The notes below the pieces were generated by a model. That model ran no database searches and had not been told where the DNA came from. It saw only the letters and a list, made by a program, of their open reading frames with translations. 64,000 bases of DNA, from contig CAIWTJ010000096.1 of the NCBI GenBank assembly GCA_903915535.1, positions 1 through 64,000 of the forward strand, written 5' to 3'. How positions within the stretch are numbered: the first letter of the stretch is position 1; the number at the start of each line of letters is the position of its first letter. Made by a program: the position numbers and the translations under genes. Shown here piece after piece: positions 1-8,915 of this stretch. The stretch is from Enhydrobacter aerosaccus. Its GTDB lineage: Bacteria; Pseudomonadota; Alphaproteobacteria; Reyranellales; Reyranellaceae.

Positions 1-29
1 ATTTCGTACTTGATCGTCTCGTAGGCCAT
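1..29 (-). CDS. 5' end of a gene, possibly enoyl-CoA hydratase/crotonase (MAYETIKYE...), truncated by window edge
   Basis: Reverse-strand ATG at 29..27 followed by AYETIKYE, a common N-terminus of crotonase-family proteins; only 9 codons visible. Confidence 0.35.
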
Positions 30-36
30 GGCTTCC

Positions 37-375
37 TCAGGTCTGATTGATGAGCATGACGCCGCCCATGATGAGCGCGATGCCACCGGCCTGCTTGAGG
101 CCGAAGGGCTCGCCGAACAGGAAGTAAGCGAGCACGGCCACGATTGCGTAAGACAGGGAGACACTCGGAAAGGCGACCGACACCGGGATCTTGCGCAGCG
201 CGAACATGTACATGAATGCCGCCGAGCCGTAGAGCGCGAGACCGAAAATGCTCGACGGCCGCAAAACCTGCTCGACCAGGGTCGGCGCATCGGCGCCAGC
301 CTTCAGCAGCATCTGACCGCCAATGCCTGCCAGGACACCGACACCGAGCACGATGTAGTAGATCAACATTTCAGG
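37..375 (-). CDS. Small EamA/SMR-like membrane transporter (ArnE/EmrE-like)
   Basis: Translation MLIYYIVLGVGVLAGIGGQMLLKAGA...FGEPFGLKQAGGIALIMGGVMLINQT, 4 TM, SMR/EamA-like repeat; the ORF extends 5' to 411. Confidence 0.75.
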   Translation of the reverse strand, partial: PEMLIYYIVLGVGVLAGIGGQMLLKAGADAPTLVEQVLRPSSIFGLALYGSAAFMYMFALRKIPVSVAFPSVSLSYAIVAVLAYFLFGEPFGLKQAGGIALIMGGVMLINQT

Positions 376-1387
376 TATTCCGATCGAGGTGATGAGGCTG
401 TCCGGCCGCATGCGTACCCGCTTGCGGCCTTTCGATCTGAAGTCCCGCGGCGCCGCGCGTAAAAACTTCGCGCACGAGGTACTGCGGCTTGCGGTTCACC
501 GCGAGGAACATGCGGCCGAGATACTCGCCGATCAGCCCCACGACGACGAGCTGGACGCCCGCCAGCACCAGCACCGCCACCATCAGCGACGCCCAGCCCT
601 GAGGGGGCTGATGAGCCGAGACCGCCTCGGCGACCACGATGATCGCGGCCAGCGCGCCGAGGGCGCCGAAGGCGATGCCGAACAGCGTCGCGAAGCGCAG
701 CGGCATCACTGAGAAGTTGAGGAACATCGAGAGCCACAGGCGGAACAGGCGGGCAATCGTGTAGTTCGAACGGCCCTCGATCCGCGGCAGGTGATCGACC
801 TGCAGGCGGCCCCAGTTCTGCGTCACCTGGAAGACGAGGCCGTCGACATAGGGATACGGGCCGGAATAGCCGGTCGTGATCTGCTCGCGCACGAAAGCCG
901 ACATGCAGCGGAAGCTCGAGAGATAAAGTCCCTTGGGCTTGTCGATCAGCTTGTCGGCACACCAGTTGGTGAAGCGGCTGCCGAGGTTGCGCCAGGCCGC
1001 GTGCTTCTTCTCTTCGTAGTAGGTGTAGACGACGTCGTAGTTGCCGTCGCGCGCATGCTCGAACAGGCGCTTCACCTCGCCCGGCGGGTTCTGCAGGTCG
1101 TCGTCCATGGTGATGGCGTAGGCGCCCCGCGCGCGCGTGAGACCCGCCATGACCGCATTGTGCTCGCCGAAATTGCGGCTGAGGCTCAGCACCACGACCG
1201 GCGCGCCCGGCTGGCCCGCGACCTGCTTGCAGACATCGAGGCTGTTGTCGGGACTGCCGTCGACCACCAGAACGATCTCGAGGCCGCCCGCGATGTCGAG
1301 CGCGCGCAAGGCGGCAACCAGTTCACCCACCGTCGAGGCGCCGTTGTACACCGGCACGACGATGGAGAGGGAGGGCGCATCACTCAT
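371..1387 (-). CDS. Family 2 glycosyltransferase (polyprenyl-phosphate transferase-like, DPM1/ArnC/GtrB type)
   Basis: MSDAPSLSIVVPVYNGASTVGELV...LVVDGSPDNS...TMDDDLQNPP, two C-terminal TM helices. Confidence 0.9.
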   Translation of the reverse strand: MSDAPSLSIVVPVYNGASTVGELVAALRALDIAGGLEIVLVVDGSPDNSLDVCKQVAGQPGAPVVVLSLSRNFGEHNAVMAGLTRARGAYAITMDDDLQNPPGEVKRLFEHARDGNYDVVYTYYEEKKHAAWRNLGSRFTNWCADKLIDKPKGLYLSSFRCMSAFVREQITTGYSGPYPYVDGLVFQVTQNWGRLQVDHLPRIEGRSNYTIARLFRLWLSMFLNFSVMPLRFATLFGIAFGALGALAAIIVVAEAVSAHQPPQGWASLMVAVLVLAGVQLVVVGLIGEYLGRMFLAVNRKPQYLVREVFTRGAAGLQIERPQAGTHAAGQPHHLDRNT

Positions 1388-2120
1388 CGCGCACCGCCAC
1401 CACCAGCAGCGAGCCGCCGAAGGGCAGCGACAGACCGACCGAGATCGCGGCGCGCTCGACGGCAAGGACCGCCGAGAACAACGCGTCGAGCCACTTGGGA
1501 AAGTCGCGCACATCGCTGTCGCGATCGTCGCTGCCGATCAGCCGGTGCAGAAGCATCAGGGGAAACAAGAGCGTGTTCCAGTAGGTCGATCTCAGGAGGC
1601 GGAATCCGTGGCCGGCCAGCAGCGCGCGTGCCTGGCCCCGGGTGAAGCGGCGGACATTGTGCACGCGCTTGTCATGCGCCGACAACAGCCAGTCATAGGC
1701 AGGAAGATTGAACAGCGCGATTGCGCCGGGCTTGAGGCAGCGATGCGCCTCGGAAAGTGCGCGGTCCGGATCGACGCCGCCATGGCACAGCACATCGAGC
1801 GACACGTAGGCCCCCAGCGCCGCATCGTCGAAAGGCATTTCGTTGACCGAACCCGACGCTACCGGCCGGCCGGCCTTGGCGGCCGCCAGCAATGCTGCAC
1901 CTGCGTCGTATTCGAGACCGATTGTCGAATGGCCGGCGACCTCCGCGCCAAGGCGGGACAGCATGCCGCCGGTGCCGCAGCCGGCATCGAGAACCGGGCC
2001 CGCTGCCGTCACACGGCGCAGGGTGCGCGCGAGTTCGGCGGCCACCAGGGACCGCAGTCCGCGGTACCACCACATGCGATCCTCGACCGCATGCATGCGT
2101 TCGTATTCCGCCCGCTCCAA
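1380..2120 (-). CDS. Class I SAM-dependent methyltransferase
   Basis: VLDAGCGTGGMLSRLG motif, 246 aa. Confidence 0.85.
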   Translation of the reverse strand: MERAEYERMHAVEDRMWWYRGLRSLVAAELARTLRRVTAAGPVLDAGCGTGGMLSRLGAEVAGHSTIGLEYDAGAALLAAAKAGRPVASGSVNEMPFDDAALGAYVSLDVLCHGGVDPDRALSEAHRCLKPGAIALFNLPAYDWLLSAHDKRVHNVRRFTRGQARALLAGHGFRLLRSTYWNTLLFPLMLLHRLIGSDDRDSDVRDFPKWLDALFSAVLAVERAAISVGLSLPFGGSLLVVAVRDE

Positions 2121-2170
2121 ATACCGCCTCCCCCGCCCACTTATGATATCTTCGCCGGGCCTTGCAAACC

Positions 2171-3742
2171 GTGTCTGCCAAACCTCCCACCCTGTCGCCG
2201 CGTATCGAGCGTCTGCTGCTGGTGCCGCTTTTCGCCCTGCCGACGCTGTGGCTGGTGGGATATTTCTTCCCGCCGATCAACCACGACGTGGCCGTGCTGC
2301 TCGATGTCTCGGGCCGCTGGGTCGCGGGCGAGAAGCTCTACGTCGACGTGATCGACGAGAACCTGCCGCTCACCTTCATCCTGCACGCCATCCCGGTGCT
2401 GACCGCCAAGCTGCTGCCGGGGGACGTCACCTTCTGGTTCACCGCGTGGGTGGTCGCGGGAATCGCGGCCTCGTTCATCGCCTGCCAGAAGCTGGTGCGG
2501 CAGATCCCCTCGGCCGATCATGCGCTGACCGAGGGCCTGCTGCCGCCGGTGCTGCTCTTCCTGTTCACCGTGTTGCCCAACGAACATTTCGGACAGCGCG
2601 AGCATCTGATGTTCGTGGCCTGTGCGCCGTACCTGCTGGCCTCGATGGCACGCTCGGAAGGCGTCGTCCTGCCGCGCGGATCGGCCATCGCCATCGGCCT
2701 GGTCGCAGGCTTCGGTCTGGCGCTCAAGCCCTACTTCCTCGCCCTCCCGGCCGCGGTCGACCTCTATCTGCGGTTTCATCGCCGCTGGAAGATGACGTTC
2801 ACCGATCCCATTCCCTGGGCGATCGTCGCAGTCGCGGCGGCACATCTCATCCTGATGTACACGGTGTTCTCGGTGTACGGCCGCTTCGTGATGCCAATGG
2901 CGATCGAATCCTACGCCCCGATCGGCGACCAGGGCTGGCGGCAGGTGCTGGTGAGCAACGTGATGGCGCCGACCCTCGTGGCACTCCTCATCCTGGGTGC
3001 CTTCGCCGTCTTCCTCACGCGGACCCTGGCGGCGCGCGTGCTGCTGGCCTTCGGCATCGGTGCCGCGATCGCCGCGATCGGCCAGGCCAAGGGCTGGCCC
3101 TATCACGTGCTGCCCGCGCTGTCGGTCGCGATCCTGTTGGCCGCCTTCACCCTCTCGCAGACCATCGACCGCTACCTGCCGATCAGCCGCAGCGGCCATC
3201 GCCTGCCCGTCGCGGTGATCTCGGCCACGCTGATGGTGTTGCTCTATTTCCAGGCCGCGCTCTACACGCCGCCGTTCTACAAGCAGCGCGAGTACAACGA
3301 TTCGATCGGCGGCGTGCTGCGCCACATCGTCGAACAGAACGCGCCGCATCGCACGATCATGACCCTGTCGCCCGGCATTTACCCTTTCTGGCCGATGCTG
3401 AACTACATGCATGGCCGCATGACCATGCGGTTCCTGTCGATGTGGGTGATCCAGGGCGTCTATGCCACCTGCGAGGACTTTCCCGCGCTGTACAATGCGC
3501 CCGACGACATGGGCGACACCGAGAAATTCGTGTTCGAGGCGGTCGCGTCCGATTTCATCAAGGGCATGCCCGATCTGCTGATCGTCGACCAGATCCCCGG
3601 CATGCCGCGCTGCCAGGGCAAGGTGTTCGACTACCTCGAGTATTTCCAGCAGAACAAGGGGTTCGCCGATGCCTTCAAAGGCTACGATCACCTGATGGAT
3701 TTCGACCGCTACCGCATCTTCAAGCGCAAGAAGAAGACGTAG
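2171..3742 (+). CDS. Polytopic membrane protein, GT-C-like glycosyltransferase candidate
   Basis: About 520 aa, many hydrophobic segments, early PPINHDVAVLLDVSGRWVAGEKLYVDVID typical of GT-C/ArnT-like proteins; likely GTG start at 2171. Confidence 0.65.
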   Translation: MSAKPPTLSPRIERLLLVPLFALPTLWLVGYFFPPINHDVAVLLDVSGRWVAGEKLYVDVIDENLPLTFILHAIPVLTAKLLPGDVTFWFTAWVVAGIAASFIACQKLVRQIPSADHALTEGLLPPVLLFLFTVLPNEHFGQREHLMFVACAPYLLASMARSEGVVLPRGSAIAIGLVAGFGLALKPYFLALPAAVDLYLRFHRRWKMTFTDPIPWAIVAVAAAHLILMYTVFSVYGRFVMPMAIESYAPIGDQGWRQVLVSNVMAPTLVALLILGAFAVFLTRTLAARVLLAFGIGAAIAAIGQAKGWPYHVLPALSVAILLAAFTLSQTIDRYLPISRSGHRLPVAVISATLMVLLYFQAALYTPPFYKQREYNDSIGGVLRHIVEQNAPHRTIMTLSPGIYPFWPMLNYMHGRMTMRFLSMWVIQGVYATCEDFPALYNAPDDMGDTEKFVFEAVASDFIKGMPDLLIVDQIPGMPRCQGKVFDYLEYFQQNKGFADAFKGYDHLMDFDRYRIFKRKKKT

Positions 3743-4201
3743 TCACTCCCACTTGCCCATCGCCTTGGCGCGCGCCGCCTCGGGGATCTTGTCGATGTCG
3801 GGCACCTTGAACACGCCGGTCGCCACCAGGACGATTTCCCCGCCGCAGACCAGGTCGCAACTGCAGAAGCAGAAGTTGAGCGTGCGACGGGCGATGCGGG
3901 CGGTGCCTTCGAGCCATTGACCGAGCTTGGCGCCGCGCACGAACTCGGTGCTGAGCGAGACGGTCGGATGCGGCCAGCGGATGCCGGTGGCGTGGCCCGA
4001 GCCCACGCCCATCACCATGTCGGCCACGGTGACCAGCAAGCCGCCATGCGCCCAGCCCATCGGGTTGCCGTGGCGCGGCTCGAGCGGCAGGCCGATGCGG
4101 ATCTTCTCGTCTTCCACCTTGTACCAAAGCGGACCGATCAGGCCGACGAAGTCGTCGCGAACGTCGAGCGGACGAAAGCCTTCGGGAACGAGCGCATTCA
4201 T
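3743..4201 (-). CDS. PaaI-family hotdog thioesterase
   Basis: GNPMGWAHGGLLVTVADMVMGVGSG hotdog motif. Confidence 0.85.
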   Translation of the reverse strand: MNALVPEGFRPLDVRDDFVGLIGPLWYKVEDEKIRIGLPLEPRHGNPMGWAHGGLLVTVADMVMGVGSGHATGIRWPHPTVSLSTEFVRGAKLGQWLEGTARIARRTLNFCFCSCDLVCGGEIVLVATGVFKVPDIDKIPEAARAKAMGKWE

Positions 4202-4641
4202 GTCGGCAATCCGTCCTTGGAAGCAGCCATTGCGTGGAGGGTGGCACGCACGACGGGATCGAACGGCGTGCTGCGATGCGTCTCCTCGTCGAGCGACACC
4301 ATGATCACCTTCTGCACCGCCGTGCAGGCGCCCTTCTCGTCGAACAGCGCCTGGCCGATCACGCACTTGCGGTCGTGCGCCTCGATGAGACGCGCACAGG
4401 CCGTCGCGGTGCCAGGAAAGAACATCTGGCGCTTGAAATCGGCCTCGAGGCGCCCGATCACCAGCCGGAAGCGTGGCAGGCCCGAACGCACGATGATGCG
4501 CAGATAGGAGACCCGCGCGTTCTCCAGCAGTTCGATAAACGCGCCGTTGTTCACGTGGCCGTTGGCGTCGAGGTCGGCGAAGCGCAAGTTTTCCGTCGTG
4601 GCAAAGCCGTAGATGCCGCGATCGGCGAGATCCAAAGTCAT
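4198..4641 (-). CDS. 4-hydroxybenzoyl-CoA thioesterase-like acyl-CoA thioesterase
   Basis: RFADLDANGHVNNGAFIELLENARVSYL hotdog motif. Confidence 0.85.
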   Translation of the reverse strand: MTLDLADRGIYGFATTENLRFADLDANGHVNNGAFIELLENARVSYLRIIVRSGLPRFRLVIGRLEADFKRQMFFPGTATACARLIEAHDRKCVIGQALFDEKGACTAVQKVIMVSLDEETHRSTPFDPVVRATLHAMAASKDGLPT

Positions 4642-5480
4642 TCGACGAATTCCAGGGTGAGGTCGGCAGCCTCCGACGGCGGCACGAGCAGGCGCCCGGC
4701 GTCGGGCTTCAGCACCTTGACGCCGTTCTTCTTCAGGAGCGCCTCGCAGGCTGCCAGACTGGCGACCTCGACACTGAGCAACGCCGGATGGTCGCCCGGG
4801 CGCACCGGCACGATGCCGGGATAGCGCGCCAGGTAGCTCGCGCGCGGCATGTAGCGCACAGGCTGCGTGCCGGTATCGACCACCAGCCCGTCGCCCTCGC
4901 GCTTCACCGAGCCCGGGCCGAAATACTTCTCGAGTTCGGCCGTCCACTTGGCCGGCTGCTCGGCGATGACCGTGACGCCGCGAATGCTCTGGGCGCCATT
5001 GGGATGCTTCGCCCACTCCGCGCGATAGACGAATTGCGGTGTGACGTGCTCGCAGACGAAGAAGCCCACGACCGGCATGTTGACCTTGGGAATGCGGATG
5101 GTGCGGAAGGCGGCATGCTCGGTCCTGCCCGCGACCTCGACGGCACGATCGAACGGCAGCGGCGCATCGGGGTTGAGACCCGCCTTCTTGAACGCCTCGT
5201 AGGCGAAGTCGGCACCGTCGGTGGCGAGCGCCACATTGGCGAGGCCGCCGCCGCCCTTGATCCATTCGCGGCGCTCGGCGTTGAATTCGGTCGGTTCGAC
5301 GATGCCCAGGATCTCGAAATAGTTCTTGTCGAAGATCATGAGCTGGTTGGCGGTGCCCAGCTTCTTGTGGAAGCCGCGCGGCTGGACCTGGAAGCCCAGC
5401 TTCCTGTACGCGACTTCGGCCGCGTCGATGCCGTCGACCATGACCACGACGTGGTCGAGGCCCTTCACTGCGCGCTTCAT
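4638..5480 (-). CDS. VOC/glyoxalase-like domain protein
   Basis: MKRAVKGLDHVVVMVDGIDAAEVAYRKLGFQVQPRG... Confidence 0.8.
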   Translation of the reverse strand: MKRAVKGLDHVVVMVDGIDAAEVAYRKLGFQVQPRGFHKKLGTANQLMIFDKNYFEILGIVEPTEFNAERREWIKGGGGLANVALATDGADFAYEAFKKAGLNPDAPLPFDRAVEVAGRTEHAAFRTIRIPKVNMPVVGFFVCEHVTPQFVYRAEWAKHPNGAQSIRGVTVIAEQPAKWTAELEKYFGPGSVKREGDGLVVDTGTQPVRYMPRASYLARYPGIVPVRPGDHPALLSVEVASLAACEALLKKNGVKVLKPDAGRLLVPPSEAADLTLEFVE

Positions 5481-5929
5481 GCCGGCTTCCTCTTCACCAT
5501 GCCCATGCCCTTGGCCGTCATCACGACTTCGCCCTTCTGGTTGGTCGCGGTCCAGTGCTCGTGGATAACGCCGAAGTGCGGCTTGCTCCTGGACGGCACC
5601 TTGGCCGCGCACTCCACCCAGGCGGTCAACGTATCGCCCGGCCGCACCGGCTTCAGCCAGCGCAGCTCGTCGACGCCGGGCGAGCCCAGCGCGGTGCGCG
5701 TATCGAGATAGTTGTCGACGAACAGGCGCATCAGCTTGGAGGCGACGTGCCAGCCCGAAGCGATGATGCCGCCGAACATCGAGCCCGCGGCGGCCTGGCG
5801 GTCGACGTGGAAGCTCTGCGGGTCGAATTGGCGGGCGAAGTCGACGATCTCCTGCTCGGTGAAGCTCGTGGAGCCCAGCGGAAATCGGTCGCCGACGGTG
5901 TAGTTTTCCCAGTAACGCGGTTCACTCAT
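5477..5929 (-). CDS. MaoC-family dehydratase
   Basis: FARQFDPQSFHVDRQAAAGSMFGGIIASGWHVAS hydratase-2 motif. Confidence 0.9.
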   Translation of the reverse strand: MSEPRYWENYTVGDRFPLGSTSFTEQEIVDFARQFDPQSFHVDRQAAAGSMFGGIIASGWHVASKLMRLFVDNYLDTRTALGSPGVDELRWLKPVRPGDTLTAWVECAAKVPSRSKPHFGVIHEHWTATNQKGEVVMTAKGMGMVKRKPA

Positions 5930-6058
5930 CGGGGCCAAGATGCGGGGACAAAGCACGAAAAACCAGCCTTTTCAGAGCCTTGCCACCCGCTTGACCCAAT
6001 TGCGAATGCCTCTTATCTTCTCTGCAATTGATTCGCATCTGCACTGGGCGGGCCACTC

Positions 6059-6265
6059 ATGTACGTCTGCATCTGCCGAGCCATTCGTGACCGCGACATC
6101 GACGCCGCCGTGCGCGCCGGCGCCCGCCGCCCCGCCGATGTGTTCAAGGCCTGCGGCCAGACTCCCCAGTGCGGCGGCTGCGCCTGCGACATGCGCAAGC
6201 AGATCGAGCAGACCGTCGCACGCGAGCAGGCGATGCCGCAGACGCTGCTGGCGGCGGCCGATTAA
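6059..6265 (+). CDS. bfd: Bacterioferritin-associated ferredoxin
   Basis: 68 aa MYVCICRAIRDRDIDAAV...CGQTPQCGGCACDM, [2Fe-2S] CxC...CGxC-type cysteines. Confidence 0.9.
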   Translation: MYVCICRAIRDRDIDAAVRAGARRPADVFKACGQTPQCGGCACDMRKQIEQTVAREQAMPQTLLAAAD

Positions 6266-6270
6266 CCGGC

Positions 6271-6753
6271 CTAGGGCTCCTTGCCCTCGCCGATCTGGCT
6301 CTGCAGGTAGTTCTGCAGGCCGACCTTGTCGATCAGCCCGATCTCGGTTTCGAGGAAGTCGATGTGCTCCTCGGCATCCTCGAGGATGCGCACGGCGATC
6401 TCGCGACAGACGAAGTCCTTTTCCTTCTCGAACAACGAGATCGCGGTCACGACGTCGGTGCGCGCCGTCGACTCGAGCTTGAGGTCGGACGCCAGGCACT
6501 CCGGCACCGTCTCGCCGATACCGAGGCGCCCCAGGTCCTGAAGGTTGGGCAGGCCATCGAGCATCAGGATGCGCTGCATCAGCGTATCGGCGTGCTTCAT
6601 CTCGCCGATCGACTCTTCGTAGATCTTCTTGCCCAGCAGCTCGAAGCCCCAGTGCTTCATCATGCGGGCGTGGAGGAAGTACTGGTTGATCGCGGTCAGC
6701 TCGTTCTTCAGGAGCTTGTTCAGTTCGGCGATGACTTGCGGGCTACCCTTCAC
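6271..6753 (-). CDS. bfr: Bacterioferritin
   Basis: VKGSPQVIAELNKLLKNELTAINQYFLHARMMKHWG...EEHIDFLETEIGLIDKVGLQNYLQSQIGE; GTG start inferred. Confidence 0.93.
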   Translation of the reverse strand: MKGSPQVIAELNKLLKNELTAINQYFLHARMMKHWGFELLGKKIYEESIGEMKHADTLMQRILMLDGLPNLQDLGRLGIGETVPECLASDLKLESTARTDVVTAISLFEKEKDFVCREIAVRILEDAEEHIDFLETEIGLIDKVGLQNYLQSQIGEGKEP

Positions 6754-6990
6754 GACGAACCTCCCCAAAATGCGGCGACGGTCTCTAAATAGCCCCATGA
6801 TTTGCAGATGCAACCGCAGAGCACGCGGCTAAGACCCGTTCGCCGAAAAAGGTGGGGAACACCCGCGTCGGCGGGAACCGGTTGCGACATCAGGGCATCG
6901 CAACCGACACCCATCTTCAACAGTTGGCGTCTAGGTATCCCGGAACGTCGGCCGCCCGGCCGCGTTTATCCATGCCAGAGGAGTTGCGTC

Positions 6991-7602
6991 ATGCCGTTGG
7001 ACAAGCCCAAAGCACACTTTGCCCCCATCAAGCTGCCCTACGCGGAGAACGCGCTGGAGCCCGTGGTCTCGGCCAAGACCGTCTCGTTCCACTACGGCAA
7101 GCATCACAAGGCCTATGCCGACAAGCTGAACGAGCTGGTCGCGGGCACCGCCTACGAGCCGATGTCGCTCGAGGAGATCGTCAAGAAGTCGGCCGGCAAC
7201 GACAAGGACAAGCTGATCTTCAACAACGCCGCCCAGGTTTGGAACCACGACTTCTACTGGCAGAGCATGACTCCGAAGGGCGGCGAGCCGTCGGGCAAGA
7301 TCGCCGACGCCTTGAAGTCGAGCTTCGGCGGCGTGAAGGAGTTCAAGGAAGCCTTCGCAAAGGCCGCCGTCGCCCAGTTCGGCAGCGGCTGGACGTGGCT
7401 GGTGAAGGGCAATGACGGCAAGCTCGAGATCGTCACGACCTCGAACGCCGACACGCCGATCGCGCACGGCAAGACCGCCCTGCTCACCGCCGACGTGTGG
7501 GAGCACGCCTACTACCTGGATTACCAGAACCGCCGTCCAGATCACGTGAAGGACTGGCTCGACAAGCTCGCGAACTGGTCGTTCGCCGAGAAGCACCTCT
7601 AG
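6991..7602 (+). CDS. sodB: Superoxide dismutase (Fe/Mn family)
   Basis: MPLDKPKAHFAPIKLPYAENALEPVVSAKTVSFHYGKHHKAY...DVWEHAYYLDYQNRRPDHVKDWLDKLANW. Confidence 0.93.
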   Translation: MPLDKPKAHFAPIKLPYAENALEPVVSAKTVSFHYGKHHKAYADKLNELVAGTAYEPMSLEEIVKKSAGNDKDKLIFNNAAQVWNHDFYWQSMTPKGGEPSGKIADALKSSFGGVKEFKEAFAKAAVAQFGSGWTWLVKGNDGKLEIVTTSNADTPIAHGKTALLTADVWEHAYYLDYQNRRPDHVKDWLDKLANWSFAEKHL

Positions 7603-7617
7603 ACAGGAGACACGACG

Positions 7618-7773
7618 ATGCTCGGCACCATTCTACTGATTATCCTGGTCATCATCCTGATCGGTGCCCTGCCGACGTGGCCGTACAGCAGCGGCTGGGG
7701 CTACTACCCCAGCGGTGGCGCGGGCATCGTCGTGGTGATCCTGCTGATCCTGCTGCTGATGGGACGAATTTAG
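7618..7773 (+). CDS. DUF3309 family small membrane protein
   Basis: 51-aa ORF below the track cutoff: MLGTILLIILVIILIGALPTWPYSSGWGYYPSGGAGIVVVILLILLLMGRI. Confidence 0.85.
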   Translation: MLGTILLIILVIILIGALPTWPYSSGWGYYPSGGAGIVVVILLILLLMGRI

Positions 7774-7790
7774 CCCCTCGGTAGCTGGCC

Positions 7791-8864
7791 TCAGTAACGG
7801 AAGGTGACGTTCACCGAGCCGTACTGATCCCAGCGGTCACGTTCGAAGAACTCCGGGCTGCGCAGGACCTGCGTGTAGCTGATGCGCACGCCGCGGAAGA
7901 GAAAGGCGATGCCGGCGCTGGCCTCGCCCACGAACGGGCGGTGCGTGACGCTCACGATGTCGCCGCCGGCGGTATTGCCGTCGAGCACCAGGTTGCGCGC
8001 GACCGCCTCGCCGTTCAGGCCGACGAAGAAGTACCAGCCGAAGTCTTCGCCTACGAACCCCTCGGAGCCCGGCAGCGCCGGCCTCGCGCGCGGCGGGCCG
8101 AAGTCGCTGCGCAGGTCCTTGCCGATGCGCAAGATGCCGCCCGCGCTGGCGAAGGTCTCGAAGTTGCCGAGCGTGGCGCCCAGCCGCGGGATGAAGTCAT
8201 ATTCGAGCTTCGGACTGTCGAACAGGACATTGTGTCCGGTGCGCCAGCGGCGCTCGAAGGTGAGACCGATCGTCGGCTCGTTGTACAGCTGGTTGGCCCA
8301 GCCGTTCGCCTGGTTGACGCCGATCAGCTTGTGGAAGTTGTTCTGCACGAATTCGCCGCCGGCTGCCGGACCCACGACGCCGACGTCGAGTTGCAGCGTG
8401 TCCTGGCGGACCGGCTCGTCGCGGCCGGTCGTGGCGTCGTTGCGCTTGTAGGTCTGCTGCAGGGCGACGCTGGCATAGAGCCAGGCAGCGTAAGGCCGGT
8501 CGTTGAAGATCGGCTGCGAGATATCGGTGTTCTGCGGCGTGTAGATGTTCTGGCCGACCGAGACGCCGACACGGCGAGTCACCGAGGAAACTGCCGATTC
8601 ACCGAAGAAGGTCGGGATGGTGGTCAGGGCCGCGATGCCCTCCGGCAGCGACGGCAGCGCGGGCGACAGCCAGCCAAAGCGAAAACCGTTTGTGTAGTCG
8701 CGATCGGACTTGCCGATGCGGTTGAAGACGTCGTTCTCGACCTGGAAGCTGAAGATGTTGCGCAATTCGTCGGGATCGGGCGTATCGTCGACCGGCACTC
8801 TCTGCGCCGCCGCGGAAACGACACTCGCCATCAGCGCGGCGGCCGCCAGAAACAACAATCTCAT
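7791..8864 (-). CDS. LpxR-family (DUF2219) outer-membrane lipid A deacylase-like protein
   Basis: Signal peptide then NIFSFQVENDVFNRIGKSDRDYTNGFRFGWLSP, LpxR-like N-terminus; ends ...GSVNVTFRY. Confidence 0.8.
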   Translation of the reverse strand: MRLLFLAAAALMASVVSAAAQRVPVDDTPDPDELRNIFSFQVENDVFNRIGKSDRDYTNGFRFGWLSPALPSLPEGIAALTTIPTFFGESAVSSVTRRVGVSVGQNIYTPQNTDISQPIFNDRPYAAWLYASVALQQTYKRNDATTGRDEPVRQDTLQLDVGVVGPAAGGEFVQNNFHKLIGVNQANGWANQLYNEPTIGLTFERRWRTGHNVLFDSPKLEYDFIPRLGATLGNFETFASAGGILRIGKDLRSDFGPPRARPALPGSEGFVGEDFGWYFFVGLNGEAVARNLVLDGNTAGGDIVSVTHRPFVGEASAGIAFLFRGVRISYTQVLRSPEFFERDRWDQYGSVNVTFRY

Positions 8865-8915
8865 GCACAAAAACCCCTTAAGGGTTTCCAACGCCCGTGA
8901 TGACCCAAGGTTCCG

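Noticed and set aside
2141-3691. 516-aa minus-strand ORF
   Set aside because: Antisense to the membrane protein at 2171-3742; low-complexity HRQE-rich translation.
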